Part shown: positions 33,058 through 42,223 of the stretch, in pieces
Layout of the letters: each line of letters begins with the position of its first letter
Position numbering within the stretch: the stretch's first letter is position 1
Origin: Gottfriedia luciferensis
GTDB lineage: Bacteria; Bacillota; Bacilli; Bacillales; Bacillaceae_G
DNA length: 64,000 nt
Assembly: GCF_001712755.1 (NCBI RefSeq)
Contig: NZ_MDKC01000037.1
Coordinates: 62,001-126,000 of the forward strand
Direction of reading: 5' to 3'
Notes under the pieces: generated by a model
What the model was told of the DNA's origin: nothing
The model's database searches: none
Seen by the model: the letters and a program-made list of their open reading frames with translations, nothing else
Made by a program: the position numbers and the translations under genes

Positions 33058-34026
33058 ATGAAAGCTGTTAACTGGAATAAAAAAGAAGATGATTTTAGTT
33101 TAGTGTTTTGGAAGCAAAATCTATCGCAGTTTTGGACTGAAGAAGAAATTGTCGTTTCATCTGATAAAAATACTTGGAATACATTATCAAAAGAGGAACA
33201 ATCAGCATTTAAAAAGGTTTTAGGTGGTCTAACATTATTAGATACAAAGCAAGGCGGGGAAGGTATGCCTTTAATCTTAGTTCATCTTAAAAATTTACAA
33301 GCAAAAAGTGTACTAGCTTTCATGGGTGCGATGGAAGAAGTACATGCGAAAAGCTATTCGCATATTTTTACAACTCTTGCTACAGAAGATGAAATTGAAG
33401 ATTTATTTAAATGGGTGGACAAGCATCCAATTTTAACTAAAAAATCGGAATTAATTTCTTCATATTATTTAAATTTATTAAAGCGTGATGTTTCGGATGA
33501 AGAGTTATACATGGCAATGGTTGCAAGTGTATTTTTAGAAAGTTACTTATTTTATAGTGGGTTTTTCTTCCCATTATACTTAGCCGGTCAAGGGAAAATG
33601 ACTGCTAGTGGTGAGATTATTAATCTAATTTTACGAGATGAAAGTATTCACGGTGTATTTGTAGGACTATTAGCACAACAAATATATGACCAATTTACTG
33701 ATGAACAAAAAACTCGACTTTACAATGAAACAATGTCATTATTAGTTCAATTATATGAAATTGAGTTACAATATACAGAAGAAATTTATTCTCCAATAGG
33801 TTTAGTAGATGAAGTTAATAAGTTTATTCGATATAATGCAAACAAAGCGTTAATGAACTTAGGTTTTGATTATTATTTTGATGAAGAAGATATCAATCCA
33901 ATTGTTTTAAATGGTTTAAAAACGGATACTAAAAATCATGATTTCTTTTCTGTTAAAGGTAATGGGTATGTAAAAGCAGTTACAGTGGAAAAATTAACAG
34001 ATGAGGATTTTGTCTTTGAATTTTAA
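33058..34026 (+). CDS. nrdF: Class Ib ribonucleotide reductase beta subunit NrdF
   Basis: 322 residues of the ferritin-like R2 fold. Metal ligands are visible in LLDTKQGGEGM (Asp), MGAMEEVHAKSYSHIF (Glu and His, with the radical Tyr in this segment), FLESYLFYSGFFFP and LILRDESIHGVFVG. NrdF holds the Mn2- or Fe2-tyrosyl radical that starts catalysis in NrdE. It is separated from nrdE by 159 bases and a hairpin. The site is AGGGGGAAATATGA. Confidence 0.94.
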   Translation: MKAVNWNKKEDDFSLVFWKQNLSQFWTEEEIVVSSDKNTWNTLSKEEQSAFKKVLGGLTLLDTKQGGEGMPLILVHLKNLQAKSVLAFMGAMEEVHAKSYSHIFTTLATEDEIEDLFKWVDKHPILTKKSELISSYYLNLLKRDVSDEELYMAMVASVFLESYLFYSGFFFPLYLAGQGKMTASGEIINLILRDESIHGVFVGLLAQQIYDQFTDEQKTRLYNETMSLLVQLYEIELQYTEEIYSPIGLVDEVNKFIRYNANKALMNLGFDYYFDEEDINPIVLNGLKTDTKNHDFFSVKGNGYVKAVTVEKLTDEDFVFEF

Positions 34027-34044
34027 ATGTAAGGAAGTATGTAA

Positions 34045-35013
34045 ATGAAAGCACTTGTTTTTAGAGAATTTGGTCAATCAGACGTATTAAAATACGAAGA
34101 AATAGCAACACCTAAAATTTCAAAAGATGAAGTATTAGTTGAAATGAAGGCTGTAGGTGTTAATTTCGCAGATATCTATCGTCGTAAAGGAAATTATCAT
34201 TTAGCAGGCGATCCTCCATATATTTTAGGGTATGAAGGCTCTGGAATTATTACCGAAGTCGGTTCGGATGTAACGGACTATAAAGTAGGAGATCGCGTAG
34301 CGTTTGCAGATGTTCCTTTTTCAAATGCAGAATATGTAGCTGCAAAGGAATCTCATATTGTTCCAATTCCAGATGAAATTAATTTTGAAATTGCGGCGTC
34401 AATTATGCTACAAGGGTTAACTGCACATTATTTAATTAATGATAGTTATAAAATAAAATCAGGTGATGTTGCACTTGTTCATGCAGTCGCAGGTGGTGTT
34501 GGTCAATTATTGACTCAAATGATTCTTTTAAAAGGTGGAGAGGTAATCGGATTAACTTCATCACAAGAAAAAAGGGAAAAAGCTTTATCAATCGGTGCGA
34601 AAGAAGTATTTTTATATACTGATAATTGGGTTTCACAAATAAAAGAGTTTACAAAAGAAAAAAATGGTGTAGATGTTGTATATGAATCAGTAGGATCGAC
34701 AATAATGGATAGCTTTGAAGCAACAAAAGTTCACGGTACAGTTGTATTTTATGGAATGGCTGGAGGGGATCCAGTTCATATTGATCCTAGAATGCTAATG
34801 GATACTTCAAAAACACTAACTGGTGGAGACTTGTGGAATGTTCTAATTTCAAAAGAAGAGAGACTACGTAGAAGTAATGAGCTATTTAATTGGATCGCAA
34901 CTAAACAATTAATCGTACAACAACCTACTGTGTTTCCTTTAAAAGATGGTAAGCTTGCTCATGATCTATTAGAAAGTAGAAAATCAACTGGGAAAATCAT
35001 ATTATCTGTTTAA
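34045..35013 (+). CDS. Quinone oxidoreductase-type MDR protein (Qor-like)
   Basis: 322 residues of the medium-chain dehydrogenase superfamily. The N-terminal catalytic domain has VGVNFADIYRRKGNY and PYILGYEGSGIITEVGSDV; the Rossmann motif is HAVAGGVGQLLTQ. Zinc ligands of alcohol dehydrogenases are absent, fitting zeta-crystallin/Qor enzymes that reduce quinones with NADPH. It starts 18 bases after nrdF behind AAGGAAGT, so it may be cotranscribed with nrdF. The terminator directly after it is the insertion point of element E. Confidence 0.88.
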   Translation: MKALVFREFGQSDVLKYEEIATPKISKDEVLVEMKAVGVNFADIYRRKGNYHLAGDPPYILGYEGSGIITEVGSDVTDYKVGDRVAFADVPFSNAEYVAAKESHIVPIPDEINFEIAASIMLQGLTAHYLINDSYKIKSGDVALVHAVAGGVGQLLTQMILLKGGEVIGLTSSQEKREKALSIGAKEVFLYTDNWVSQIKEFTKEKNGVDVVYESVGSTIMDSFEATKVHGTVVFYGMAGGDPVHIDPRMLMDTSKTLTGGDLWNVLISKEERLRRSNELFNWIATKQLIVQQPTVFPLKDGKLAHDLLESRKSTGKIILSV

Positions 35014-35014
35014 T

Positions 35015-35048
35015 AAAAAGACCAAAACTTTGATGTTTTGGTCTTTTT
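35015..35048 (+). terminator. Terminator of the Qor-like gene
   Basis: A perfect 14-bp stem AAAAAGACCAAAAC/GTTTTGGTCTTTTT directly follows the stop. Element E begins with the next base. Confidence 0.93.
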
Positions 35049-35551
35049 CACGCTGTTGAAAAACAACTTTGTCAATTAAATTACCAAATTTTCGTAAAAG
35101 GAGTAAAGTGATGTTGATTTCCACTACAGGATACTCGCTTCCATGGGGCGAGATTCTTTAGCCTCCTCGGCAAGCCTGCGGGGTCTTTAGCCTTCCCGCT
35201 AATCCCATAGGAGTCGAGCACCCCTTTAGTTCCAATCAACTTATTCATCAAAAAAAAGTCTAATATAAATTCTAATCAAATAGCCTTTACTTAGAGTAAA
35301 CTACCAGTTGTTTTATTAAACAGTTAGTAGGTCAATTACTATCGAACATAACTTATTTGAACCTGGTTTTTCTAACAATTAGCCTTAAATATCTTTCCTT
35401 CTCAAGAATGAACAATTACAATTATTGGTTGATATTATAAAACTGCTTAAACATATTAGCATTAAAAACCATTAATAGAGCATTTCTCGTTAAATAAATT
35501 TTGATTTACCATCCGTTTTACCAATTAATCATTTTATATTTCAACACTCTG
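35049..35551 (+). repeat. Terminator-associated repeat element, copy E (503 bp)
   Basis: The proximal end CACGCTGTTGAAAAACAAC and distal end TTTCAACACTCTG are imperfect inverted repeats. The core is at 35113-35240. The distal arm shares AACTTATTCATCAAAAAAAA, AATCAAATAGCCTTTACTTA, TAGGTCAATTACTATCGAAC and TTTTATATTTCAACACTCTG with A and D. Unlike the other loci there is no second hairpin; only an A-run separates the distal end from the stop of the convergent kinase gene. Confidence 0.87.
35113..35240 (+). repeat. GC-rich core of element copy E
   Basis: 128 bp from GTTGATTTCCACTACAGG to AGTTCCAATCAAC. It differs from copy B at few positions. Confidence 0.9.
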
Positions 35552-35558
35552 AAAAAAA

Positions 35559-36782
35559 TTATTTAATTGGTAATATAATTGTAAAAGTAGTTCCATTATT
35601 ATCGCTCTTTACGCATATAGTACCGTTATGATTTTGGATTAGTTTTTTAGTTAAAGGTAAACCTAGTCCAGTACCTTCATCTTTAGTTGAGAAGAACGGA
35701 TCAAATATATATGGTAAATCGGAAGGTGGAATTCCTGATCCATCATCTTTTAATGCGATATAAATAAAATCCTTATCAATATAAGTTGAAATGATAATTG
35801 TAAGCAGACCATCTTTTTTTGCATCTAATGCATTATGAAATAAATTTAAAATAACTTGTACAAGTTGGTTTTTATCAAAGAAAATATGTGCTCCTATTAA
35901 TTCCTCAGATAGGTAGTATTCAATATTAACATTATTTAAAACAGTCTCGCTAAATAATAGTTGTTTTATGTGATTCGATAAAAAATCATTGATATTAATA
36001 GGCTCTGGTTTATAGTTGGCATTCTTTGTAATCGATAAAAAGTCAGTAATGATTCCATTTGCTCTATCTAATTCTGGAATCAATAAATCATTAAACAATT
36101 GTTTATATTGAGGTGGAGCTTCTTCTTGCAAGAATTGTAAATAACCTCTAACAGTTGTAAGTGGATTGCGGACTTCATGGGCTATACCTGCAGCAATTCT
36201 ACCTGACATTGCTAGCTTTTCAGAATCCCTTGCCTCGTTTAAATTATGAAATACACCAATTACTCTTGAAATTTCTCCATTGATATCACGAATGATGCGG
36301 GTATTGATAATGCCATAGTTAATATTTAAAATTTCCTTATTATAAAATTCTTCACCTGAATAAAGTGTTTGTAGTAAACAAATGTCTTTATCGTCTATTT
36401 TTAATAAATTTCTAATATGCCGTCCGATTAATTCGTATTTAGTAATTTTAAAATCAATTGCAACTTGTTGGTTATATAGCGTGATGATCCCATCTTTATC
36501 GATAAATACTATGTGATGCGGTAAAGCATCGTAGATGGATTGCAAAGTTCTTCGACTATTAGATAAAAAGTTAGAGAATTTAGTATGTAATGGAATTGTT
36601 TCATTATTTGTATTACATAAACTTGTATTTCTAGTTAAATGATTTGAATTGGATAATTCACGAGTTTCATTTGAAAATATAGATCCGGAAGTTATTGAAT
36701 TTAAAATTGTTTCATACGATTTTACTTTTTCTTCAAGCTCGGTTATTTTATTCTTTAATTCTTGTACTGTCTCGTTAATCAT
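35559..36782 (-). CDS. PAS-domain sensor histidine kinase (sporulation-kinase type)
   Basis: 407 residues, cytoplasmic, without membrane segments. An N-terminal coiled coil (about 1-25) and a PAS domain (about 75-185, SIYDALPHHIVFIDKDG) precede the HisKA dimerisation domain with the phosphorylated His in GIAHEVRNPLTTVRGYLQFL. The ATPase domain has the N box QVILNLFHNALDAK, G1 DDGSGIPP, F box FDPFFSTK and G2 GTGLGLPL. The architecture resembles KinA/KinE-type kinases feeding the Spo0A phosphorelay, and no response regulator is adjacent, in line with an orphan kinase. It has no terminator of its own before element E. Confidence 0.9.
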   Translation of the reverse strand: MINETVQELKNKITELEEKVKSYETILNSITSGSIFSNETRELSNSNHLTRNTSLCNTNNETIPLHTKFSNFLSNSRRTLQSIYDALPHHIVFIDKDGIITLYNQQVAIDFKITKYELIGRHIRNLLKIDDKDICLLQTLYSGEEFYNKEILNINYGIINTRIIRDINGEISRVIGVFHNLNEARDSEKLAMSGRIAAGIAHEVRNPLTTVRGYLQFLQEEAPPQYKQLFNDLLIPELDRANGIITDFLSITKNANYKPEPININDFLSNHIKQLLFSETVLNNVNIEYYLSEELIGAHIFFDKNQLVQVILNLFHNALDAKKDGLLTIIISTYIDKDFIYIALKDDGSGIPPSDLPYIFDPFFSTKDEGTGLGLPLTKKLIQNHNGTICVKSDNNGTTFTIILPIK

Positions 36783-36908
36783 TTACACTATACTCCAATT
36801 TCTACTAAAATAAGATTATACTGTAGTCATTATATCAAACTAATTCGTTTATTTTAATGAAAATTAGAAATAATTAATTAGTAATGAAAGAACTAGTGGG
36901 AGAGAAGT

Positions 36909-37757
36909 ATGGAAATAAAAATTGGAGTTACTGGGTGGGGCGATCATGATAGTTTATACCCAGATCGGATTCACTCTTCAAAAAAATTGAGACAATATTG
37001 TATGCATTTTCCAATTGTTGAAATTGATTCTTCCTATTATAGTATTATGCCACAATCAAACTATCAAAAATGGGTAAATCAAACAACAGCTGACTTTTCA
37101 TTTATCGTTAAAGCGTATGGTGGAATCACAGGCCATTCAAGGCAAAACTATTCTAAAGAGGAACAAATTTTACTGTTGACGCCATTTTTGGAATCAATCC
37201 AGCCTTTAATTGAAGCGAATAAATTAAAAGGTATATTATTTCAGTTTCCACCATGGTTTAATTGTAAAAAAGAAAATGTTGAATTATTAAGAACTTTGAA
37301 AAGTAAACTAAAAGGTCTTCCTGCAATTTTAGAATTTCGTAATCAGACATGGTTCTATCCTACGTTTTATGAGCAAACGTTGAAGTTTATGGAGGATGAA
37401 GGATGGATTCATTCAATTTGTGATGAGCCACAAGCGGGTAATGGAAGTATACCTATCGTATTACATCCTACGAATCCAAATTTAACTTTAATCCGTTTCC
37501 ATGGTCGAAATGAATACGGATGGAATCATAATGGACAAGATAATTGGCGTGAAGTACGTTATTTATATCGATATAATGAAGAAGAATTATACGAATGGGT
37601 AGAACGAATTGAACAGTTATCAAAAAACACAAAAGAAATTTGTATACTGTTTAATAATAACTCTGGTGGAGATGCAGCGGATAATGCTAAACAATTAATG
37701 AAGCTGCTAGGTATTGAATTTGGACCATCCTCAACCGAGCAGCTTGAATTATTTTAA
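36909..37757 (+). CDS. DUF72 family protein (YunF-like)
   Basis: 282 residues of a TIM-barrel family: IGVTGWGDHDSLYP, VEIDSSYYSIMPQSNYQKWV, KGILFQFPPWFNC, AILEFRNQTWF, RFHGRNEYGWN and the C-terminal FNNNSGGDAADNAKQL. The family has no assigned reaction, though the conserved acidic and His residues point to an enzyme. Site GGGAGAGAAGT precedes the ATG. It overlaps the end of bdbC by four bases on the opposite strand. Confidence 0.9.
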   Translation: MEIKIGVTGWGDHDSLYPDRIHSSKKLRQYCMHFPIVEIDSSYYSIMPQSNYQKWVNQTTADFSFIVKAYGGITGHSRQNYSKEEQILLLTPFLESIQPLIEANKLKGILFQFPPWFNCKKENVELLRTLKSKLKGLPAILEFRNQTWFYPTFYEQTLKFMEDEGWIHSICDEPQAGNGSIPIVLHPTNPNLTLIRFHGRNEYGWNHNGQDNWREVRYLYRYNEEELYEWVERIEQLSKNTKEICILFNNNSGGDAADNAKQLMKLLGIEFGPSSTEQLELF

Positions 37758-38167
37758 TTAGATTTTCGTAAAAGAGTTATGCAGCAAACATTAATAAGTA
37801 GGAATGCAACAAATGCCAACATTGGAATTGTAATGAATCCAAACCAATTTAAATAATCGCCAGTACAAGGGACCGGACCACACTGGGTTGCTGTTTCCTT
37901 CAGTGCAGGAACTTTTTGAATTAAAATATGATAGATTGAAATACACATACCTATTAATGATAAAGGTAAAACATAAATAACATCTTTTATTTTATTTTTA
38001 TAAAAAGCGATTCCTAATATAAAAACGATTGGGTACATAAAAATTCGCTGATACCAGCATAATGAACAAGGTGTCCAATGATTAATTACTGAAAATGATA
38101 AACTACCTAGTGTTGCAATAATACTTACAATCCAGGTGAAAAATAAAATTGATTGCTGTTTCTTCAT
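37754..38167 (-). CDS. bdbC: Disulfide oxidoreductase BdbC (DsbB family)
   Basis: 137 residues with four membrane segments. The first redox pair is in TPCSLCWYQRIFMYP and the second in TQCGPVPCTGDYLNWFG. BdbC reoxidises an extracytoplasmic thiol oxidase (BdbD) by passing electrons to quinone, as for competence and secreted disulfide proteins. BdbD is not next to it. The site is GGTAAGGA. It converges on, and slightly overlaps, the DUF72 gene, leaving no room for a terminator. Confidence 0.92.
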   Translation of the reverse strand: MKKQQSILFFTWIVSIIATLGSLSFSVINHWTPCSLCWYQRIFMYPIVFILGIAFYKNKIKDVIYVLPLSLIGMCISIYHILIQKVPALKETATQCGPVPCTGDYLNWFGFITIPMLAFVAFLLINVCCITLLRKSN

Positions 38168-38284
38168 TCCTTACCATCCTTAATTTGATTTTCGATATAG
38201 CTATTGTACCTTTGAATGGAGGAAAAGTGGTATTAAAACGTCGTTTGGTCACTAATTTTTTAGAAATTTAAATTTTAGGTATTA

Positions 38285-38320
38285 AAGAGCCCGGAAAGAG
38301 AATATTCTGGGCTTTTTTTA
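38285..38320. terminator. Second hairpin in the bdbC-deoD gap
   Basis: AGAGCCCGGA/TCTGGGCTTTTTTT. The T-run is on the plus strand although no plus-strand gene lies just upstream; it could back up the deoD terminator or shape the bdbC leader. Confidence 0.5.
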
Positions 38321-38348
38321 TTTTGATAAAAAGTATATTTTAAAAGCT

Positions 38349-38382
38349 AAAAAACCTGAGATCATAATCCCAGGTTTTTTTA
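38349..38382. terminator. Terminator of deoD
   Basis: The stem AAAAAACCTG/CAGGTTTTTT, four bases past the deoD stop, has T-runs on both strands. Confidence 0.9.
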
Positions 38383-38385
38383 AAT

Positions 38386-39093
38386 CTATTGAGCGATTGC
38401 TGCATCTAATGCGATGACAATCATGTCATTAAAAGTAGTTTGTCTTTCCTGTGCAGATGTTTCTTCACCAGTGAAGATATGATCACTTACAGTTAAAACA
38501 GTAAGTGCATCTACATTATGTTTTGCTGCGATTGTGTATAATGCAGTAGTTTCCATTTCTACAGCAAGAACTCCATAATTAGCTAATTTTTCATACATGT
38601 CCATATTATCTCGATAGAAAAGATCTGAAGTTAAAATATTTCCTACTTTAACATTTAACCCTTTATTCACTGCACCATCATACGCTTTCTTTAATAAATC
38701 AAAGCTAGCACATGGAGAATAATCGAAACCAGGGAATGTTTGACGATTCATATTTGAATCTGTACAAGTCGTCATCGCAATAATGACATCACGAATTTTT
38801 ACATCTTTTTGAAGTCCACCACATGTACCAACGCGTATCAAAGTTTTTACACCATAACTATTAATCAGTTCATTTACATAAATACCGATTGAAGGTACTC
38901 CCATTCCAGTACCTTGAACGGAAATTTTTTGGCCTTTATATGTACCAGTAAATCCAAGCATTCCACGTACATCATTATAACAAACAACATCCTCTAAAAA
39001 TGTTTCCGCGATATATTTTGCTCTTAATGGGTCCCCAGGTAATAGAATTTTATCAGCAATTGCACCTTGTTCGGCACCAATATGTATACTCAT
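38386..39093 (-). CDS. deoD: Purine nucleoside phosphorylase DeoD
   Basis: 235 residues, the typical length of the hexameric bacterial enzyme. Motifs: [62 protein letters not shown] and [12 protein letters not shown] (catalytic Asp). It phosphorolyses purine (deoxy)nucleosides to base and (deoxy)ribose-1-phosphate for salvage. AAGGAGGAAC precedes the ATG. It is alone, not with drm or pupG. Confidence 0.95.
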   Translation of the reverse strand: MSIHIGAEQGAIADKILLPGDPLRAKYIAETFLEDVVCYNDVRGMLGFTGTYKGQKISVQGTGMGVPSIGIYVNELINSYGVKTLIRVGTCGGLQKDVKIRDVIIAMTTCTDSNMNRQTFPGFDYSPCASFDLLKKAYDGAVNKGLNVKVGNILTSDLFYRDNMDMYEKLANYGVLAVEMETTALYTIAAKHNVDALTVLTVSDHIFTGEETSAQERQTTFNDMIVIALDAAIAQ

Positions 39094-39389
39094 TTAATGT
39101 TCCTCCTTAAAACTATGTGTAAATAGCCCATCCATTATCAGTATGTTAGTTTCTACATTTAAATAAAAAACATTCTTATTTGTATGCTACTTAAAGGAAA
39201 AAGTAAGATGGACGTAGTACATATTAAATATAGAAATATTCATAGACAAAATTAACCAATACAGATAATTCATGGCGAATTTTAATTATTGCACAGGTGA
39301 TAAAATAATGAAAGAGTTTACAATTAAATTCCAGCTTTCTTAAAATAACTAAAAATAATTAATTATATCTAGTTAAGGGAGAATGATCT

Positions 39390-40118
39390 ATGAAATCTCG
39401 TTTTATAGCAGCTCTATGTATAGCTATATTAATTATTCTATTAATTAGCAATCGCCTAGTTAATCATAGTATATTATCAAGTGGTAGCCAGGTTAGCCAA
39501 CTAAAAGTTCAAAAGGTAAAATGGAATCTTACGACTAAAAAAAAATCACAGGAAGTAACCGTAACCTCTAGAACTTTAAATGTGTTACAACGTGAAAAAA
39601 TCAGAATATTTATTACGACAGATCAATTAAAATCTTATAAAGTCATTGAACCAGTATATAATGGAAGTAATCAATTTACATTTAAATATTCCTTTAAGAA
39701 AGACACTCCATATTATGTTAGTATATTTTTAAATAACCAAACGCTTGATACAAAAATATTCCAAAAACAAAAGGACAGAAAAGAAGAAGTTTTTCCGACA
39801 GCTATTTTAACGAAAAAGACTGATGATTATAGAGTATCCCTACTATATACTTCAATTCTTCCAAAAACTAAGAGTAAAATTACCTTTGATTTTGATCAAT
39901 TTAATAAACGTTCTAAATTTACAGATCAGCAATTTTATATTATGAATGAAGAAGGAACATATTTTAAGTTAATTCGTAATTCTAATAATCATTCAAAAGT
40001 AAACTATGAACTTGATTTACCTGAAGCAGGTATGTATAAAATATTTTATGAATTTAAATTAAATGACGAGCAAAAATCATTTGATTTTATTTTAGACGTA
40101 AAAGACAAAGACAGCTAA
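39390..40118 (+). CDS. Membrane-anchored or exported protein of unknown function
   Basis: 242 residues. One hydrophobic segment (FIAALCIAILIILLISN) is a signal anchor. The rest is outside, Lys/Asn-rich and predicted beta-strand (VTVTSRTLNVLQREKIRIFI, HSKVNYELDLPEAGMYKIFY), suggesting one or two Ig-like sandwiches. I do not recognise the family. Site AAGGGAGAAT precedes the ATG. The HAD gene begins 11 bases after its stop, so the two are probably one unit. The 296-base gap upstream (39094-39389) is AT-rich with no structure I can name. Confidence 0.75.
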   Translation: MKSRFIAALCIAILIILLISNRLVNHSILSSGSQVSQLKVQKVKWNLTTKKKSQEVTVTSRTLNVLQREKIRIFITTDQLKSYKVIEPVYNGSNQFTFKYSFKKDTPYYVSIFLNNQTLDTKIFQKQKDRKEEVFPTAILTKKTDDYRVSLLYTSILPKTKSKITFDFDQFNKRSKFTDQQFYIMNEEGTYFKLIRNSNNHSKVNYELDLPEAGMYKIFYEFKLNDEQKSFDFILDVKDKDS

Positions 40119-40128
40119 GGAGTAGGAA

Positions 40129-40950
40129 ATGCATAATTTATTAATGAATTCAAAAGTATTAGTTTTTGATTTAGATGGTACTTTGTATGATGGTACTGAG
40201 CACTACGATTACTATGCGAAATTATTAACTAATGAAATAAGTTTAGAAAAGCGTGATTCTTTTTTAAAGGATTATAAAAAAATAAAAGATTATGACCATG
40301 CATTAACAATTGGAAAAATTTATGACTCAGAAAATGATTTAATCATATCGTTAGATCCAATTACATTAAAGCCAATACAAGTATTTACATGGGAAGGGCA
40401 GCTACTTTCTAAAGACGAACTTCCAGAGAATTATCTTGAAAAGATTAATTATGAATTACCATATATCCCAGTAGGTGATGGTTGGTGGATTCCTTTAGTA
40501 GCAAGTTATCACTACGGTGCAAGAGACGTATATCACTGTTATGATAGAACAAAAGAATATATGGCAACAAAAGAGTTTAATATTCCATATATAAGAGGAT
40601 TAAAAGAGGCTTTAGAAAAAGTTAAGGATTCAAAAAAATTAGTATTGTTAACGAACTCTGATCGAGAAGATGTAACTAGATTATTGAAGTTACTTAATTT
40701 AAATGATTTATTTCATCTAGAAATTACGGATGGTAAGAAGCCATTAGAAACAGAAAACCATTTTAAAAATATCATGAATAAGTTCAATGTTATGCCACAT
40801 GAAATTGTATCAATCGGTGATAATTTCATTAATGAAATTTCACCTGCTTTAAAATTAGGTATGCACGGAGTTTATATTACAAATCAAACGACTATACAAG
40901 TTAGTGACTCCTTATTAGTAGTAAAAAAGCTAGAGGAAGTATTTGAGTAA
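40129..40950 (+). CDS. HAD-superfamily hydrolase
   Basis: 273 residues with motif I in LVFDLDGTLYDGTEHYD, motif II in LLTNSDRED, motif III Lys in DGKKPLETENHF and motif IV in VSIGDNFINEI. A helical cap (about 35-145) separates motifs I and II. Probably a phosphatase; the substrate is unknown. It follows the exported protein within 11 bases behind AAGGAGTAGG and is closed by a terminator. Confidence 0.88.
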   Translation: MHNLLMNSKVLVFDLDGTLYDGTEHYDYYAKLLTNEISLEKRDSFLKDYKKIKDYDHALTIGKIYDSENDLIISLDPITLKPIQVFTWEGQLLSKDELPENYLEKINYELPYIPVGDGWWIPLVASYHYGARDVYHCYDRTKEYMATKEFNIPYIRGLKEALEKVKDSKKLVLLTNSDREDVTRLLKLLNLNDLFHLEITDGKKPLETENHFKNIMNKFNVMPHEIVSIGDNFINEISPALKLGMHGVYITNQTTIQVSDSLLVVKKLEEVFE

Positions 40951-40951
40951 C

Positions 40952-40990
40952 TAAAAAAAACTGTAAGCGAAAAATTGCTTACAGTTTTTT
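40952..40990 (+). terminator. Terminator of the HAD gene
   Basis: The stem AAAAACTGTAAGC/GCTTACAGTTTTT is followed by TTG. Confidence 0.92.
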
Positions 40991-41129
40991 GTTTGCATTG
41001 GACTGAATTTTAACACTGATTTGAATCACAATTTCAATTTGAAGTATACTCAATATCCAACTTATTTTTATGTGCATCATACATACTTTTGAAATGGCTA
41101 TGAGAAAATATTGTTAGGAGGAAGTGTGA

Positions 41130-42017
41130 ATGAACAAAAATCGAAAACGATACTCTCTCATATTTTCTATCTTTATTTTTTTTACTGCTTTTTTTAGTAA
41201 TAACTTAAATAGTGAAGCAAGAACAACAAATTACGGCTATATTACTCACCCGTTATTAATTTATTTTTTTGATGTAGGTCAAGGAGATAGCATGGTTATG
41301 ATTTTACCCAATGGTAAGACTGTACTGATCGATGGAGGAGATGTTGAACATGGAGGAGTCGTTATAAAAAAACTGAGACGACTACATATAAATGTGATAG
41401 ATCTATTAGTCAGTACGCATCCAGATATCGATCATATTGGTGGGTTATTAAAAGTAATGAATAAAGTTAAGATAACAAAAATATTGGATAGTGGAAAAAA
41501 ATATAATTCACATTCTTATTATTTATATAAGAAAGAAGCGTACCAGAAGAATATTCCAATTAGTATCGCAAGGTTAAATGAAAAAGTAATGCTTGACCCT
41601 AATGTAGATATTACGGTTTTAAATAGCGGGAAAAAAACGTATACAAATAATAACAGTTCAATTGTATTGAAGGTTAAATATAATGACATTTCAATTTTAT
41701 TAACTGGTGATATTGAAAGACAAACTGAAAAAAGATTAATTAAAAATGAGAATATCAATGCTCAAGTACTAAAAATTCCGCATCATGGATCATCAACATC
41801 AACTTCAGAAGCGTTTTTATTTGCTGTAAATCCTACAGTCGCAATCCTTTCATATGATAAATTTAACTTATTTGGTCATCCACATCGGTCAGTAATGAAG
41901 AGGTTAAATCATCTAGGAATTAAACAATATACAACGGACCAATACGGAGATATCGAATTATCAACAAATGGTCATAGTTTATATATAGAAAAAGAAGAAG
42001 TATTGGTAGATCCTTGA
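41130..42017 (+). CDS. Secreted ComEC/Rec2-like metallo-beta-lactamase-fold protein
   Basis: 295 residues. A signal peptide (YSLIFSIFIFFTAFFSNN) is followed directly by the hydrolase domain. FFDVGQGDSMVMILPNGKTV, the metal motif LVSTHPDIDHIGGLL, LLTGDIE, LKIPHHGSSTSTSEAF and FGHPHRSVM match the C-terminal domain of ComEC, thought to degrade the non-transforming DNA strand. Here the membrane channel domain of ComEC is missing, so it is a free exported enzyme, possibly a nuclease or phosphodiesterase. Site TAGGAGGAAG precedes the ATG. The terminator hairpin begins inside the last codons. Confidence 0.9.
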   Translation: MNKNRKRYSLIFSIFIFFTAFFSNNLNSEARTTNYGYITHPLLIYFFDVGQGDSMVMILPNGKTVLIDGGDVEHGGVVIKKLRRLHINVIDLLVSTHPDIDHIGGLLKVMNKVKITKILDSGKKYNSHSYYLYKKEAYQKNIPISIARLNEKVMLDPNVDITVLNSGKKTYTNNNSSIVLKVKYNDISILLTGDIERQTEKRLIKNENINAQVLKIPHHGSSTSTSEAFLFAVNPTVAILSYDKFNLFGHPHRSVMKRLNHLGIKQYTTDQYGDIELSTNGHSLYIEKEEVLVDP

Positions 42018-42041
42018 AGGACAGGAACCAATACTTCTTTA
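41995..42041 (+). terminator. Terminator overlapping the 3' end of the MBL gene
   Basis: The 13-bp stem AAGAAGTATTGGT/ACCAATACTTCTT spans the stop codon and is followed by TTATTTG. Confidence 0.82.
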
Positions 42042-42070
42042 TTTGTGACGTTTTTGTTAATTGTTCATAA

Positions 42071-42086
42071 GTAGTATAGACAACTA
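42071..42086 (+). promoter_or_regulatory. Putative NagR operator upstream of nagA
   Basis: AGTAGTATAGACAACT (from 42070) is an imperfect 16-base palindrome (6 of 8 pairs) and shares GTATAGACAA with the site in front of nagP. It lies about 140 bases before nagA. Confidence 0.65.
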
Positions 42087-42223
42087 GGAGTATATATCAT
42101 AAAATAGTTATGAAGAAATCAAGGTACTTATATAAATGAATGTGAAAGATGATTAAGTAAACACTACTTTCTATATTAGGGGTATTGGCGAAGACTTCTT
42201 AAGCAAAGGAAAGAGGAGAGTAA

